Positions 27,966 to 37,713 of a DNA stretch of 64,000 bases are shown piece after piece. The notes under the pieces were generated by a model. It was not told the DNA's origin, made no database searches, and saw only the letters and a program-made list of their open reading frames with translations. The DNA is taken from NCBI RefSeq assembly GCF_014192645.1, contig NZ_JACHYE010000001.1:947170-1011169 (forward strand), written 5' to 3'. How positions within the stretch are numbered: the first letter of the stretch is position 1; each line of letters starts with the position of its first letter. The stretch comes from Herbaspirillum sp. Sphag64 (GTDB lineage: Bacteria; Pseudomonadota; Gammaproteobacteria; Burkholderiales; Burkholderiaceae_D). Position numbers and translations under genes: made by a program.

Positions 27966-29726
27966 TCAGAACTGCTCCCAATCTCCCTGATCATCCGTCG
28001 CAGGCTTTCTGGCAGCCTGACTGCCGCTGGCGAGACGCGGCGCTGTCGCTGAGGATGCCGACGCCAGTGTCTTGGCTGGTGCAGGGGGCGTTGATTTGGC
28101 GGGAGCCGGACGCGCTACAGGTCGATTAGGGGAAGCGGCTGCCTGCGGTGCGCGACTAGCCGCAGGAGGTGCTGGCTGATCCGCCAGTCGGAACACACCG
28201 ACCAACTGATTCAACTGTGCTGCCTGATCCTGCATGGACTGCGCCGCCGCAGCAGCTTGCTCCACCAGCGCCGCATTTTGCTGAGTCGCCTCATCCATCT
28301 GCGAAATGGCACGATTGACCTCTTCAATGCCCGAGCTTTGCTCCTGGGTTGCCGAGCTGATTTCGCCGACAATATCAGTGACACGTTTAACGCTTGAGAC
28401 GACTTCACTCATGGTGGAGCCGGCTTGTTCCACCAGCCTGCTGCCGGAATCGACCTTTTCTACGGAGTCATCAATGAGTGCCTTGATCTCCTTGGCTGCA
28501 CTGGCAGAACGCTGCGCCAGACTACGTACTTCAGAAGCAACAACGGCAAAGCCACGCCCCTGCTCGCCGGCACGAGCGGCTTCGACTGCGGCATTGAGCG
28601 CCAGAATATTGGTCTGAAACGCAATACCATCGATCACACTGATGATATCGACAATTTTTTTCGACGAAGCATTGATCTCGCTCATGGTGTCGATCACCTG
28701 GCCGACGACACTACCGCCCTGCTCAGCCACATGCGATGCCGACTCTGCCAGTTGATTGGCCTGTCTTGCATTATCTGCATTCTGGCGCACTGTCGAAGTC
28801 AGTTCTTCCACGGCTGAGGCGGTTTCCTCAAGTGAACCAGCCTGTTGTTCCGTACGCGCTGACAAATCCAGATTACCGCTGGCAATCTGGTTCGATGCCG
28901 TCGCAATCGTGTCTGTGCCGCTGCGTACCTGACCCACAATATGAGAGAGCTTGTCATTCATGCTACGGAGTGCTTGCAGCAACTTGCCAGTTTCATCGTC
29001 GCTGTGCGCGACGATCTGTGAAGTTAGATCGCCCGCCGCGACTTTCTCGGCAAAACCGACTGCTTCATGCAAAGGTCGTGTAATGCTCAGACCAAGACGC
29101 CAGGCAAACAACCACCCTGCAACGAACAAAAGCGCGCCAAAAGCGATCATCAGATTGCGACTTTGTTCATACAGGGATTTGATACTCGCTGCGATCTGGT
29201 CAATACTGGCACGTTGTTCATCGAGCAACTGTTGCAGGATATCCAGATAGGCTTTCGCTGCTGGGGGATACGCGCTCGCAAATAACTGATTTGCATCGTC
29301 AATACGGCCCTCACTCTTGGCTTTAGAAATACCATCACGCACCGCGATATAGGCCTTGCGTACTGTTGCCAGTTTGGTAAACAGTTCGCGCTCATGATCA
29401 CTACTGATCAATGCTTCAAGATCTTTCTGGAGCTGAGTCGACATCTTCGAAGAAGTTGCTGCGTCATCGGCAAAGTAAGCCGCCAGACTTGGATCGCTGC
29501 TCTTGGCAATTGCCGTCGTACGCCGCACACCAGCAAGAATGACGCGATACCAGTCAGAGACCAGACGCTCCTTGGCTAACGGTTTTTCCATCATCATCTG
29601 GGTTTGCTCAGCCACCGTATGTAATCGCAAGACACTGGTAGCAATGACTGCCAGCGCAGCAAGCAAAATGATGGTGAATCCGAGATTGAGGCGGCGCCCG
29701 ATCGGAAGTTTCGAGAAAAAATTCAT
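27966..29726 (-). CDS. methyl-accepting chemotaxis protein
   Basis: A 586-residue transmembrane chemoreceptor. A membrane helix lies at about 13-33, followed by a four-helix-bundle-type periplasmic sensor (about 35-190), a second helix (about 193-212), a HAMP domain and a signalling domain. The highly conserved hairpin tip is [21 protein letters not shown] Pro/Ala-rich linker leads to the last five residues DWEQF. That tail resembles the NWETF pentapeptide that tethers CheR and CheB in E. coli Tar/Tsr. The ATG at 29726 gives the usual short basic N-terminus. Ligand unknown; no che genes are nearby. Confidence 0.94.
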   Translation of the reverse strand: MNFFSKLPIGRRLNLGFTIILLAALAVIATSVLRLHTVAEQTQMMMEKPLAKERLVSDWYRVILAGVRRTTAIAKSSDPSLAAYFADDAATSSKMSTQLQKDLEALISSDHERELFTKLATVRKAYIAVRDGISKAKSEGRIDDANQLFASAYPPAAKAYLDILQQLLDEQRASIDQIAASIKSLYEQSRNLMIAFGALLFVAGWLFAWRLGLSITRPLHEAVGFAEKVAAGDLTSQIVAHSDDETGKLLQALRSMNDKLSHIVGQVRSGTDTIATASNQIASGNLDLSARTEQQAGSLEETASAVEELTSTVRQNADNARQANQLAESASHVAEQGGSVVGQVIDTMSEINASSKKIVDIISVIDGIAFQTNILALNAAVEAARAGEQGRGFAVVASEVRSLAQRSASAAKEIKALIDDSVEKVDSGSRLVEQAGSTMSEVVSSVKRVTDIVGEISSATQEQSSGIEEVNRAISQMDEATQQNAALVEQAAAAAQSMQDQAAQLNQLVGVFRLADQPAPPAASRAPQAAASPNRPVARPAPAKSTPPAPAKTLASASSATAPRLASGSQAARKPATDDQGDWEQF

Positions 29727-30009
29727 AGCGTGGATTCTTATAGTTTGTAATCGCGAGTCAGCAGGCTGCGTCTCCCCCGGCACCATCGCTGGTGCACGCC
29801 TATTGTGTGGAAAAACAGGCGCGTAGAACTATCAGTACTTCTACTTAGAATAAGTCGAACAGTGTCGCTCTACAACACTTCTATTGCGATTTCGGCGAGG
29901 AAACCACATTCCCGTGCGCAGGAATCCAGCGTACTAGCGACAAAAATTTGCTCACGCAAACGAAGGTTTGCTCAGGCAGGAAAATACGAGCTCTGGAAGG
30001 GTTAGATCA

Positions 30010-30255
30010 CTAGCGGTTGTTCTCAACCACCGGCGGCAACACAGGCGCATTGATTGGTGCAGCTGCTTTGCCAGTCACATCATTGATGGCTGTCGTGCAG
30101 ATATCCCACAAGGACACTGGCACCTTGCCAAATTCACCCGCAACAATCCAGGTGCCGATGATCAGCAGCGTGCCCGCCACCAGCAAGATCAGAATGACAT
30201 GCAGGTTGCTCAATTGAAAAGTGTCTGCGGAACGCGCGTCAGATGATGTTTTCAT
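30010..30255 (-). CDS. small single-span membrane protein, unknown
   Basis: An 81-residue hypothetical protein. One hydrophobic helix (about residues 20-40, ILILLVAGTLLIIGTWIVAG) separates a short polar N-terminus from a Pro/Val-rich tail ending PPVVENNR. I recognise no family. It sits 79 bp downstream of phoR on the same strand, so it may be the last gene of the pst-pho operon. Its start (ATG at 30255) is preferred over an upstream frame because that extension is cysteine-rich and lacks a ribosome site. Confidence 0.55.
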   Translation of the reverse strand: MKTSSDARSADTFQLSNLHVILILLVAGTLLIIGTWIVAGEFGKVPVSLWDICTTAINDVTGKAAAPINAPVLPPVVENNR

Positions 30256-30334
30256 AATGCAACAATTACAATGCCAGCAAAATACCAACCATTAGTATAA
30301 AAAATAAACGCGGTAATGCCACTGTGGCAAATTG

Positions 30335-31669
30335 TCACAGTGGCTCTGTGACATCGGATGTCATTGGCATCCCCACGCTCATCAATGCATCGGCAGGGAA
30401 ACACACTGTGAAGGTACTGCCCTTTCCGGGTAGGGATTCCACGAGTAACGTGGCGCGATGACGAAGCAACACATGCCGAACGATGGCCAATCCCAGTCCG
30501 GTTCCCTGTGTTTCGCGGGAGCGGCTCTTATCAACGCGATAGAAACGCTCAGTCAATCGTGCAATATGCTCCTGGCTAATACCGATCCCGGTATCCCGCA
30601 CCACAAACCGCGCACCACCATCGGCCTGCGCTTGCCAGGCCAGATCGATACTACCGTCTTGCGGAGTATAGCGCACCGCGTTCGAGACCAGATTGCTGAA
30701 GGCGCTGCGCAACTCGTCGACGTTCCCAAGCAAATCAGGGCCTTCGACCACCAGCGAGAGTTGATGTTTGCCCGATGACAAGGCTTCTGCCTCGATCAGG
30801 ATACCCTCCAGCAGCGTCGTCATATGCACATGCTCTGTGCGCAACGGATAGTCTGCCGACTCCAGTCGGGTCAAGGTCAGCATATCGCCAATCAGATTCT
30901 GCATACGCTGCCCCTGCTCCGTCATCAGTTTGAGATGGGCGGTGCGGATTTGCGGATCAAGATTGGGTTGTGCCAGTGCGATTTCCAAGAAGCCATTGAT
31001 GACCGTCAATGGGGTGCGCAATTCATGCGAGGCATTGGCAATGAAATCACGCCGCATCATATCGATACGCTCAGACTCAGTTGCATCATGCGTGACCAGA
31101 ATCTGGCGCCGGTTTTCAAACGGAATAATCTGAACGATCAACTTGCGCTCCTGCACCGCCAGGGTCAGCGGCAGCTCGTAGCGTCCGAGAATGATGTAAT
31201 CAATGAATGCCGGATTGCGAATCAGATTGGTCACCCGCATGCCCTTATCTCGCTCCAGATGCAGGCCCAGGTGCTGCTGTGCCGCCGGGTTACACCATTC
31301 CAGGAACAGCACATCGTCCATGATGACCACACCATCCGGCAACAGGCTCATCGCTTGCCGGAACCGTGCCAGCCATTCGGCCAGTTCGATCTGGTTCTTT
31401 TCGTCGTCACGCCGCATGCGATACAGGCGGGCAAAAATATCGGTCCATGCGCCCCAGCCATCAGGCAATTTTGAGTGCGTGGGATTATCCAGCCAGCTGC
31501 CAAGACGATACAAGTAATGCAGCTGGGTAAACGCCAGCGCCGCCATGGCAAGCAGCGCAGCTACCAGGCTGGCAGTTGCGCCAAAGAAAAAATAAACGAC
31601 ACCGACGCCGGCTACGCTCACAAGAAGACGCAACGCGGCCGGAATCCAGAACAACAACTGTGGACTCAT
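30335..31669 (-). CDS. phoR: phosphate regulon sensor histidine kinase PhoR
   Basis: Inner-membrane kinase/phosphatase that controls PhoB according to Pst-PhoU status. In the 444-residue protein, two membrane helices lie at about 9-29 and 31-50, a PAS domain at about 100-200, the H box has His215 in ANASHELRTPL, and the N, G1, F and G2 boxes follow (NLVSNAVRYT, DTGIGIS, FYRVDKSRSR, GTGLGLAIV). This is the standard PhoR layout without a large periplasmic domain. It is downstream of phoB in the pst-pho operon. Confidence 0.96.
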   Translation of the reverse strand: MSPQLLFWIPAALRLLVSVAGVGVVYFFFGATASLVAALLAMAALAFTQLHYLYRLGSWLDNPTHSKLPDGWGAWTDIFARLYRMRRDDEKNQIELAEWLARFRQAMSLLPDGVVIMDDVLFLEWCNPAAQQHLGLHLERDKGMRVTNLIRNPAFIDYIILGRYELPLTLAVQERKLIVQIIPFENRRQILVTHDATESERIDMMRRDFIANASHELRTPLTVINGFLEIALAQPNLDPQIRTAHLKLMTEQGQRMQNLIGDMLTLTRLESADYPLRTEHVHMTTLLEGILIEAEALSSGKHQLSLVVEGPDLLGNVDELRSAFSNLVSNAVRYTPQDGSIDLAWQAQADGGARFVVRDTGIGISQEHIARLTERFYRVDKSRSRETQGTGLGLAIVRHVLLRHRATLLVESLPGKGSTFTVCFPADALMSVGMPMTSDVTEPL

Positions 31670-31787
31670 AATTGATTTATTCCTGATGTCTGGAGCACGA
31701 CGCGTGATGCGTCGCAAAGCTCCCAGTATAGAGGTCTTTAGGGGCGACTTGTTGCCCGCGACCTATGGCCTGCAGACCGAGACAAGC

Positions 31788-32465
31788 TTAACGCGCTGAC
31801 AGCATGTAACCGACGCTGCGCACTGTCTTGATCAGGCTTTCGGATTCCCGCAATGCCTTGCGCAGACGCAACACGTGTACGTCCACGGTACGCTCCTCGA
31901 TCACCACGTGGTCTCCCCAGACACGATCCAGCAACTGGCTGCGTGAAAATACGCGGTCTGGATGGGCCATGAAGAATTTCAGAAGCTTATATTCGGCATG
32001 CCCGATATCAATTTTTTCGTCATTGAGCGCCACCGAGCAACTGGCCGGATCCAACGTGACCGGACCGATACGGATTTCTTCCTGCGCGAACTCCGGGCTC
32101 TTGCGACGCAGCAAAGCCTTGATACGTGCCGTCAGTTCGCGTGGCGAAAATGGCTTGGTAATATAATCGTCAGCGCCATTATCAAGACCGGCAATTTTGT
32201 CCTCTTCCATGCTCTTGGCAGTGAGCATGATGACTGACAACTGACTCAACTGGCGGTCGCCACGAATCCGCGAGAGCAGATGCAAGCCACTGCGGTCAGG
32301 CAACATCCAGTCCAGCAACACCAGTTGCGGCGCCCGCCGCTGCACGAATTCCCAGGCAGCAGCGGTATTGGTCACGACAAAGCTGGTCCACCCTGCCTCC
32401 TTGAGCGTGAATGCGATCAGCTCGGCAATCGACGGTTCGTCTTCAACGATCAAGATGGTAGTCAT
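31788..32465 (-). CDS. phoB: phosphate regulon response regulator PhoB
   Basis: OmpR-family activator of the phosphate-starvation regulon; it binds Pho boxes when phosphorylated by PhoR. In the 225-residue protein the receiver domain has Asp52 in LLDWMLP and the KPFSPRELTARI segment. The winged helix ends IKTVRSVGYML. Being next to phoR identifies it as the cognate regulator, as opposed to the orphan copy at 11030-11722. It is cotranscribed with phoU upstream (68-bp gap). Confidence 0.96.
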   Translation of the reverse strand: MTTILIVEDEPSIAELIAFTLKEAGWTSFVVTNTAAAWEFVQRRAPQLVLLDWMLPDRSGLHLLSRIRGDRQLSQLSVIMLTAKSMEEDKIAGLDNGADDYITKPFSPRELTARIKALLRRKSPEFAQEEIRIGPVTLDPASCSVALNDEKIDIGHAEYKLLKFFMAHPDRVFSRSQLLDRVWGDHVVIEERTVDVHVLRLRKALRESESLIKTVRSVGYMLSAR

Positions 32466-32533
32466 GGTGCGCCGTATTCCAGTCCTGGTAATCTGAAGTT
32501 ATTGTTGGTGTAGAGATCTCCAGCTCAGCCGGA

Positions 32534-33247
32534 TCAATCCTCGTCCGCTTCAACGATCTTGGCTGCACCGAAGTCGGTATGGCGAATGTCTTTACCACCC
32601 ACGACATAGATCACGTATTCACCGATATTCTTGGCATGGTCACCAATCCGTTCGATGGCCTTGGCAACCCACAAGGTATCGATAGAAGTCGAAATAGTGC
32701 GCGGATCTTCCATCATGAAGGTCGCCAGACTGCGTGTGATAGAGCGGAAGCCATGGTCGATGCTGGCGTCCTGCGCAATCAGTGCGGTTGCCTGTTCGGT
32801 ATCGAGACGGGCAAACGAATCGAGCGCGCTGCGCAGCATTTCCGATGCTTCCTCCGCAATCACACGTACCGTCTCATAATGATTGATCGGTCCAACCGGG
32901 CCACGCTTGTAGAGGTGAATCGCATTGCGCGCGATTTTTGTCGCCTCATCGCCGACGCGCTCCAGATCAGTAATGATCTTGATCGTCGCCATCACGGTCC
33001 GTAAATCATTAGCTGTCGGTTGACGACGCACGATCAGATGACTGCAGGCATCATCGAGTTCGACTTCCAGACGATTGACAGCCTCGTCGTCCTTCATCAC
33101 GCGCGCAGCGAGTTCCAGATTACCGTTGCGAAATGCCGCAATCGCATCCTGGAACTGACGCTCCACCATACCGCCCATTGCCAACACCTTGGAACGAATC
33201 GTCTCCAGGTCCGCGTCGTACTGCTTAGAAGAGTGATCGCCTGTCAT
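32534..33247 (-). CDS. phoU: phosphate transport system regulatory protein PhoU
   Basis: PhoU links the Pst transporter to PhoR and prevents phosphate toxicity. The 237-residue protein consists of two homologous three-helix PhoU repeats. The paired metal-site motifs appear as DLERVGDEATKIARNA and AIERIGDHAKNIGEYVIYVVGG. Its length matches the family. It is 160 bp downstream of pstB, the widest spacing within this operon. Confidence 0.97.
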   Translation of the reverse strand: MTGDHSSKQYDADLETIRSKVLAMGGMVERQFQDAIAAFRNGNLELAARVMKDDEAVNRLEVELDDACSHLIVRRQPTANDLRTVMATIKIITDLERVGDEATKIARNAIHLYKRGPVGPINHYETVRVIAEEASEMLRSALDSFARLDTEQATALIAQDASIDHGFRSITRSLATFMMEDPRTISTSIDTLWVAKAIERIGDHAKNIGEYVIYVVGGKDIRHTDFGAAKIVEADED

Positions 33248-33407
33248 AGCACGTCCTTAAAATGAATGAATATTTCTCTGAACTCACGAGGTGCGGCAGA
33301 AGCGTAGCGAGCAGTCCGAGGTGTGTGCGAGAAGCACAGCCGCACTGGGGTACGGCGAGCATCACAGCACGCAGATCGGGCTGCGCAGTAGCTTATGCCG
33401 TGCCTGA

Positions 33408-34202
33408 TCAGCCAAAACGGCCGGTGATGTAGTCTTGGGTTTCCTTGCGCGCCGGATTCATGAAAATCTGGTCAGTCTCGCCAAACTCCACCATCTCGCC
33501 CAGATACATATAGGCGGTGAAATCGGAACAGCGTGCAGCCTGCTGCATGTTGTGGGTCACGATGGCGATCGTGTAGTCGCTCTTGAGTTCGCCAATCAGC
33601 TCTTCCACCTTGGCAGTCGAAATCGGATCCAGCGCTGAGGTCGGTTCATCCAGCAGCAGGACTTCAGGGCGCACCGCCACACCGCGAGCAATACACAGAC
33701 GTTGCTGCTGACCGCCGGACAACGACAAGCCACTCTTGTTGAGCTTGTCCTTCACTTCATTCCACAGCGCCGCCTTTTTCAGCGCCCATTCAACGCGCTC
33801 ATCCATTTCGCCCTTAGGCAGATTTTCATACAGACGAATACCGAAAGCGATATTGTCATAGACCGACATCGGGAACGGGGTTGGCTTCTGGAACACCATG
33901 CCAACCTTGGCGCGCAACATGTTCAGATCCTGTCCGTGCTCGAGGATATTCTTGCCGGCATACATGATCTTGCCTTCCGCACGCTGCCCGGGATACAGGT
34001 CATACATGCGGTTAAAAGTACGTAGCAGAGTCGACTTGCCACAGCCGGAAGGACCGATGAAAGCGGTGACCTTGCCTTCATAGATATTCAGATTGATGTT
34101 CTTGAGGCCATGAAAGCCACCGTAATAGAAATTGAGCTGCGAAACTTCGATCGTCGACTTCTGTTCTGTAGCTGCTGATATAGGAGTAGTCATAGTATTC
34201 AC
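33408..34202 (-). CDS. pstB: phosphate ABC transporter ATP-binding protein PstB
   Basis: ATPase of the high-affinity phosphate importer. The 264-residue protein has Walker [10 protein letters not shown], the Q-loop in [19 protein letters not shown], signature LSGGQQQR, Walker [14 protein letters not shown] and the switch His in [12 protein letters not shown]. It lies 7 bp after pstA. A Met-Asn-Thr-Met start leaves two possible ATG codons three residues apart. Confidence 0.98.
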   Translation of the reverse strand: MNTMTTPISAATEQKSTIEVSQLNFYYGGFHGLKNINLNIYEGKVTAFIGPSGCGKSTLLRTFNRMYDLYPGQRAEGKIMYAGKNILEHGQDLNMLRAKVGMVFQKPTPFPMSVYDNIAFGIRLYENLPKGEMDERVEWALKKAALWNEVKDKLNKSGLSLSGGQQQRLCIARGVAVRPEVLLLDEPTSALDPISTAKVEELIGELKSDYTIAIVTHNMQQAARCSDFTAYMYLGEMVEFGETDQIFMNPARKETQDYITGRFG

Positions 34203-34209
34203 TTGTCAA

Positions 34210-35094
34210 TTAACCGGGGACTTTTTGGCTGAACAGCGTACGCGAAAGGATATTCAGTGCCAGGACGCTGAACGTAATCAGCAAGGCACCACCCCAGGCC
34301 AGCGAAACCCAGTTGTCATAAGGGCTCATGGCAAACTGGTTAATTACCACCGGCAGGTTGGCGATCGGTTGATTCATGTTAGTACTGAAGAACTGGTTAT
34401 TCAGTGCAGTAAACAATAGCGGTGCTGTTTCACCGGAAATGCGTGCTACCGCCAGCAAAATACCTGTCACCACACCTGCCTTGACGGCACGCAGACGCAC
34501 CAGCATGGCGACCTTCCAGCGGGGCGCCCCCAACGAAAAGGCCGCCTCACGCAGGCTGCTCGGTACCAGCTTGAGCATGTTGTCAGTAGTACGGACCACC
34601 ACTGGGATAGCAATCAGCGAAATCGCAAAGGTACCGGCCCAGCCAGAGAAATGGCCTACATTCGCAACATAGATCGCATACACGAACAAGCCGATCACAA
34701 TCGACGGTGCCGATAGCATGATGTCGGTGACAAAGCGGGTAATCTGCGCCAGGCGACTTTCTTCGCCATACTCGGCCAGATAGATACCTGCCAATACACC
34801 TATCGGTGTGCTGATCAGCGTACCCAGGCCAACCATCATCAGGCTGCCGATGATAGGGTTCAGCAAACCACCGCCATCACCGCCGGGAGAGGGGGTGTTC
34901 TGGGTCAGCATGGTGTAATGCAGCGCACCGAAACCCTTGATGACGAGAGTGAGCAGAATCCAGGCCAAAACGGCCAGACCTGCGGTCATGGCGAGAAATG
35001 AAAACAGCATGCCAAGCCGGTGCTGCCAGAGACGCCGACGATAGACAGGATTCATCGGTGAATTGATCTCTACTTGCTGGACTGACTGGGTCAT
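34210..35094 (-). CDS. pstA: phosphate ABC transporter permease PstA
   Basis: Inner-membrane permease subunit of the Pst importer, pairing with PstC. The 294-residue protein has six predicted helices and the cytoplasmic EAA-type loop reading [15 protein letters not shown]. Its start codon overlaps the pstC stop by 4 bp (ATGA), indicating translational coupling. Confidence 0.97.
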   Translation of the reverse strand: MTQSVQQVEINSPMNPVYRRRLWQHRLGMLFSFLAMTAGLAVLAWILLTLVIKGFGALHYTMLTQNTPSPGGDGGGLLNPIIGSLMMVGLGTLISTPIGVLAGIYLAEYGEESRLAQITRFVTDIMLSAPSIVIGLFVYAIYVANVGHFSGWAGTFAISLIAIPVVVRTTDNMLKLVPSSLREAAFSLGAPRWKVAMLVRLRAVKAGVVTGILLAVARISGETAPLLFTALNNQFFSTNMNQPIANLPVVINQFAMSPYDNWVSLAWGGALLITFSVLALNILSRTLFSQKVPG

Positions 35095-36134
35095 TTTGCA
35101 CCTTCCTTGCGGGCCATGCCCATCAACATTACCTTGGCCGCAGCCAGCACGATGAAGGTAATCACGAACAGAATCAGACCAAGCGCAAATAGTGCGGACA
35201 CATGCAATTGCGAAGACGCTTCTGCAATTTCATTGGCCAGCGTCGAGGCAATACTGTTCCCGGCAGAGAACAATGACCAGGACAGCCGCGATGAATTACC
35301 AATCACAAACGTGACCGCCATGGTTTCGCCCAAAGCACGGCCAAGACCCAGCATGACGCCACCGACCACACCAGTCTTGGTATAAGGCAGCACAACCTTG
35401 CGCACCACTTCCCAGCGAGTGCAGCCGAGGCCATAAGCAGATTCCTTGAGAACCGCAGGAACCACTTCAAACACGTCGCGCATGACCGAGGCGATGAAAG
35501 GAATAATCATGACCGACAGAATCAGGCCTGCGGTCAGCAAACCGATGCCCATGGTCGGCCCACTAAAAAGCACGCCGATCAGAGGCAGATGACCGAGGGT
35601 TGCCTTGAGCACTGGCTGACCATACTGGGCAAACAGCGGCGCAAAGACAAACAAACCCCACATGCCATAAATAATGCTAGGTACACCAGCCAGCAATTCC
35701 ACCGCGGTACCCAACGGGCGACGCAGTTTGCTAGGGCAGATCTCCGTCAGAAACAGGGCGATACCGAAGCTGACCGGAAATGCAATCAGCAGCGCAATAA
35801 TCGAGGTGACCAGCGTGCCGAAGATAGCAATCGCTGCGCCATATTGATCGTTGACCGGGTCCCACTCAACGCGAGTGATGAAGCCGGGTCCAAATTCATG
35901 GAAAGCTGGCCATGCACCGATAAACAGGGAGACGATAATCCCGCCAAGCATGAACAGTACCGTCAATGCAAAAATCAGCGTGACTTTGTGAAACAGAAAA
36001 TCTTGAATACGTTGCTTGCGCATCGTTGCCAACAGCGCCTGGTGCGCTTGCTTATTGTGCTGGCTCGCGCTATCGACGGCAGGCTTGCCTAAATCGGTAT
36101 TCGACATGGTCGTGGCAGAGATGTTTGAGCTCAT
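35091..36134 (-). CDS. pstC: phosphate ABC transporter permease PstC
   Basis: Inner-membrane permease subunit of the Pst importer. The 347-residue protein has an N-terminal cytoplasmic stretch (about 1-60) and then six or more helices. The EAA loop reads [30 protein letters not shown] is a typical PstC segment. The start is uncertain: the frame is open to 36182, ATG at 36134 has GGTGA upstream, and ATG at 36107 is also possible. Confidence 0.96.
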   Translation of the reverse strand: MSSNISATTMSNTDLGKPAVDSASQHNKQAHQALLATMRKQRIQDFLFHKVTLIFALTVLFMLGGIIVSLFIGAWPAFHEFGPGFITRVEWDPVNDQYGAAIAIFGTLVTSIIALLIAFPVSFGIALFLTEICPSKLRRPLGTAVELLAGVPSIIYGMWGLFVFAPLFAQYGQPVLKATLGHLPLIGVLFSGPTMGIGLLTAGLILSVMIIPFIASVMRDVFEVVPAVLKESAYGLGCTRWEVVRKVVLPYTKTGVVGGVMLGLGRALGETMAVTFVIGNSSRLSWSLFSAGNSIASTLANEIAEASSQLHVSALFALGLILFVITFIVLAAAKVMLMGMARKEGAK

Positions 36135-36277
36135 TATTGTCACCATTGCGTGCTGCATGCTACGGACCGGGCCATAGCACACAACCGGATCGGTTGGAAA
36201 ATCAGGGAATACAACAGGAATGCGCCAGCTGACCCGTTACCGGTGCCTCGCCAGCGCATTCCCCGATCAACACACGA

Positions 36278-37327
36278 TTACCAGATCGCCTTGCCGGTGC
36301 TGTCCTTGATGTTTGCCTTCCAGGACTCTTCTACCAGCTTGGTGACTGCTGCTGGCAGTGGCACGTAGTCCAGATCAGCAGCTGTTGCGCCGCCATTCTT
36401 GTAGGCCCAGTCAAAGAACTTCAGTACTTCCTTACCCTTGGCGCCATCGGCAAGTTGCGACTTGTGCAGCAGGATGAAAGTTGCACTGCTGATTGGCCAG
36501 CTGTTCTTGCCTGGAGCATCGGTGAAATCTACTGCAAAACCAGGTGTCTTGGCCCAGTCAGCAGCAGCAGTTGCAGCCTTGAAAGTAGCGTCGTCAGGTG
36601 CCACGAAAGCGCCATCACGGTTCTTCAGCTGAGTATAGTTCAGCTTGTTTTTCTTGACGTAAGCGTATTCGACATAGCCGATTGCACCCTTGACCTTTTG
36701 TACGTTGGCAGCGACACCTTCGTTACCCTTGCCACCGACGCCGACTGGCCACTTGACCGCTGTACCAGCACCGATCTTGGCCTTGAAGTCTGCATTGGCC
36801 TTGGACAGGTAGCTGGTGAACACGTAGGAAGTGCCCGAACCATCAGAACGATAAACCACGGTAATGTCGTCAGCTGGCAGCTTCACGCCTGCATTCAAAG
36901 CCACGATTTCAGGTGCATTCCACTTGGTGATTTTGCCAGCGTAGATATCTGCCAGCACCGCACCGGACAACTTGATTTGTCCTGGGGTAACACCATCCAG
37001 ATTGACCACTGGTACCACACCGCCAACCACAGCCGGAAATTGTGTCAAACCGTCTGCTTCCAGCTCTTCTTGCTTCAAAGGTGCATCGGATGCACCAAAG
37101 TCAACGGTCTTCGCCTTGATTTGCTTGATACCGCCACCAGAGCCGATCGATTGATAGTTCAGGCTGTTACCAGTGGCTGCCTTGTAAGACTCAGCCCACT
37201 TGGCGTAGATTGGATACGGGAACGAAGCGCCCGCGCCAGTGATTTCAGCAGCATGTACTGCCGCGGAAAATGCCAGCGTGCCGCAAACAGCAACCGCGAC
37301 TGATTTGAGAAGATGATTCAAGCCCAT
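36278..37327 (-). CDS. pstS: periplasmic phosphate-binding protein PstS
   Basis: Periplasmic receptor that captures inorganic phosphate for PstCAB. In the 349-residue protein, the signal peptide ends AAVHA at about residue 26. The mature protein opens with EITGAGASFPYPIYAKWAESY. Phosphate-contacting motifs GSGGGIKQI, DFGASDAPL and YRSDGSGTSYVFT are intact. It is the first gene of the operon, with a Pho-box promoter about 130 bp upstream. Confidence 0.98.
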   Translation of the reverse strand: MGLNHLLKSVAVAVCGTLAFSAAVHAAEITGAGASFPYPIYAKWAESYKAATGNSLNYQSIGSGGGIKQIKAKTVDFGASDAPLKQEELEADGLTQFPAVVGGVVPVVNLDGVTPGQIKLSGAVLADIYAGKITKWNAPEIVALNAGVKLPADDITVVYRSDGSGTSYVFTSYLSKANADFKAKIGAGTAVKWPVGVGGKGNEGVAANVQKVKGAIGYVEYAYVKKNKLNYTQLKNRDGAFVAPDDATFKAATAAADWAKTPGFAVDFTDAPGKNSWPISSATFILLHKSQLADGAKGKEVLKFFDWAYKNGGATAADLDYVPLPAAVTKLVEESWKANIKDSTGKAIW

Positions 37328-37457
37328 GTCTTACTCCTTTGATTGACGAGATGAGTGTGTATTGAATGTTTTCAGCGAGGATGATGCGTTTGCAACCGAC
37401 GCGACGTCAGGCAGATTGACAGACCCACGAATGCATTCCATTGCAGAGACGGGGTGA

Positions 37458-37491
37458 ACTGTAACCAGCAATTGTGACGAGTTTATGACCC
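37458..37491 (-). promoter_or_regulatory. Pho box and -10 element of pstS operon
   Basis: On the minus strand GGGTCAT-AAAC-TCGTCAC (37474-37491) matches the 7-4-7 Pho-box layout with two GTCA cores 11 bp apart. Exactly 10 bp later comes TACAGT (37458-37463), a plausible -10. This is the known architecture of PhoB-activated promoters, where the box replaces the -35 element. Confidence 0.85.
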
Positions 37492-37624
37492 TGCCCTGTC
37501 ATAAAGAAAACAAACACCTCCGCAGGCATAAAAACCTACTTGCAAGAATGCAATTTCCCTTCGGCAACAGGCGTTGCAGCGCCGCTTTTCATAGCGTCGT
37601 GGAATATGACAAGCCACTTCGTGC

Positions 37625-37658
37625 TCGTCATAAACTTGTCATACCAAGGCCATACACT
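37625..37658 (+). promoter_or_regulatory. Pho box and -10 element of ppk
   Basis: TCGTCAT-AAAC-TTGTCAT (37625-37642) is a close Pho box. Exactly 10 bp later comes TACACT (37653-37658), the same spacing as at pstS. It lies about 55 bp before the ppk start and places polyphosphate synthesis under PhoB. Confidence 0.88.
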
Positions 37659-37713
37659 GCGTGCCCAGTCATGGATATAATCAATCGCCACAGTGAAAGA
37701 CAGGATGTACCGG

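Larger units (their letters stand above)
37328..37713. other. divergent pstS / ppk promoter region (386 bp)
   Basis: This region holds two divergent PhoB-type promoters, described separately, about 160 bp apart. No gene is recognised in it. A further isolated half-site, CTGTCATAAAG, lies at 37496-37506 on the plus strand. Confidence 0.8.

Noticed and set aside
33280-33400. Repetitive-looking GC-rich words (GCAGAAGCG, GCGAGAAGC, GGCGAGCAT) between phoU and pstB.
   Set aside because: No repeat unit of constant length or spacing; not a CRISPR array or recognised REP element.
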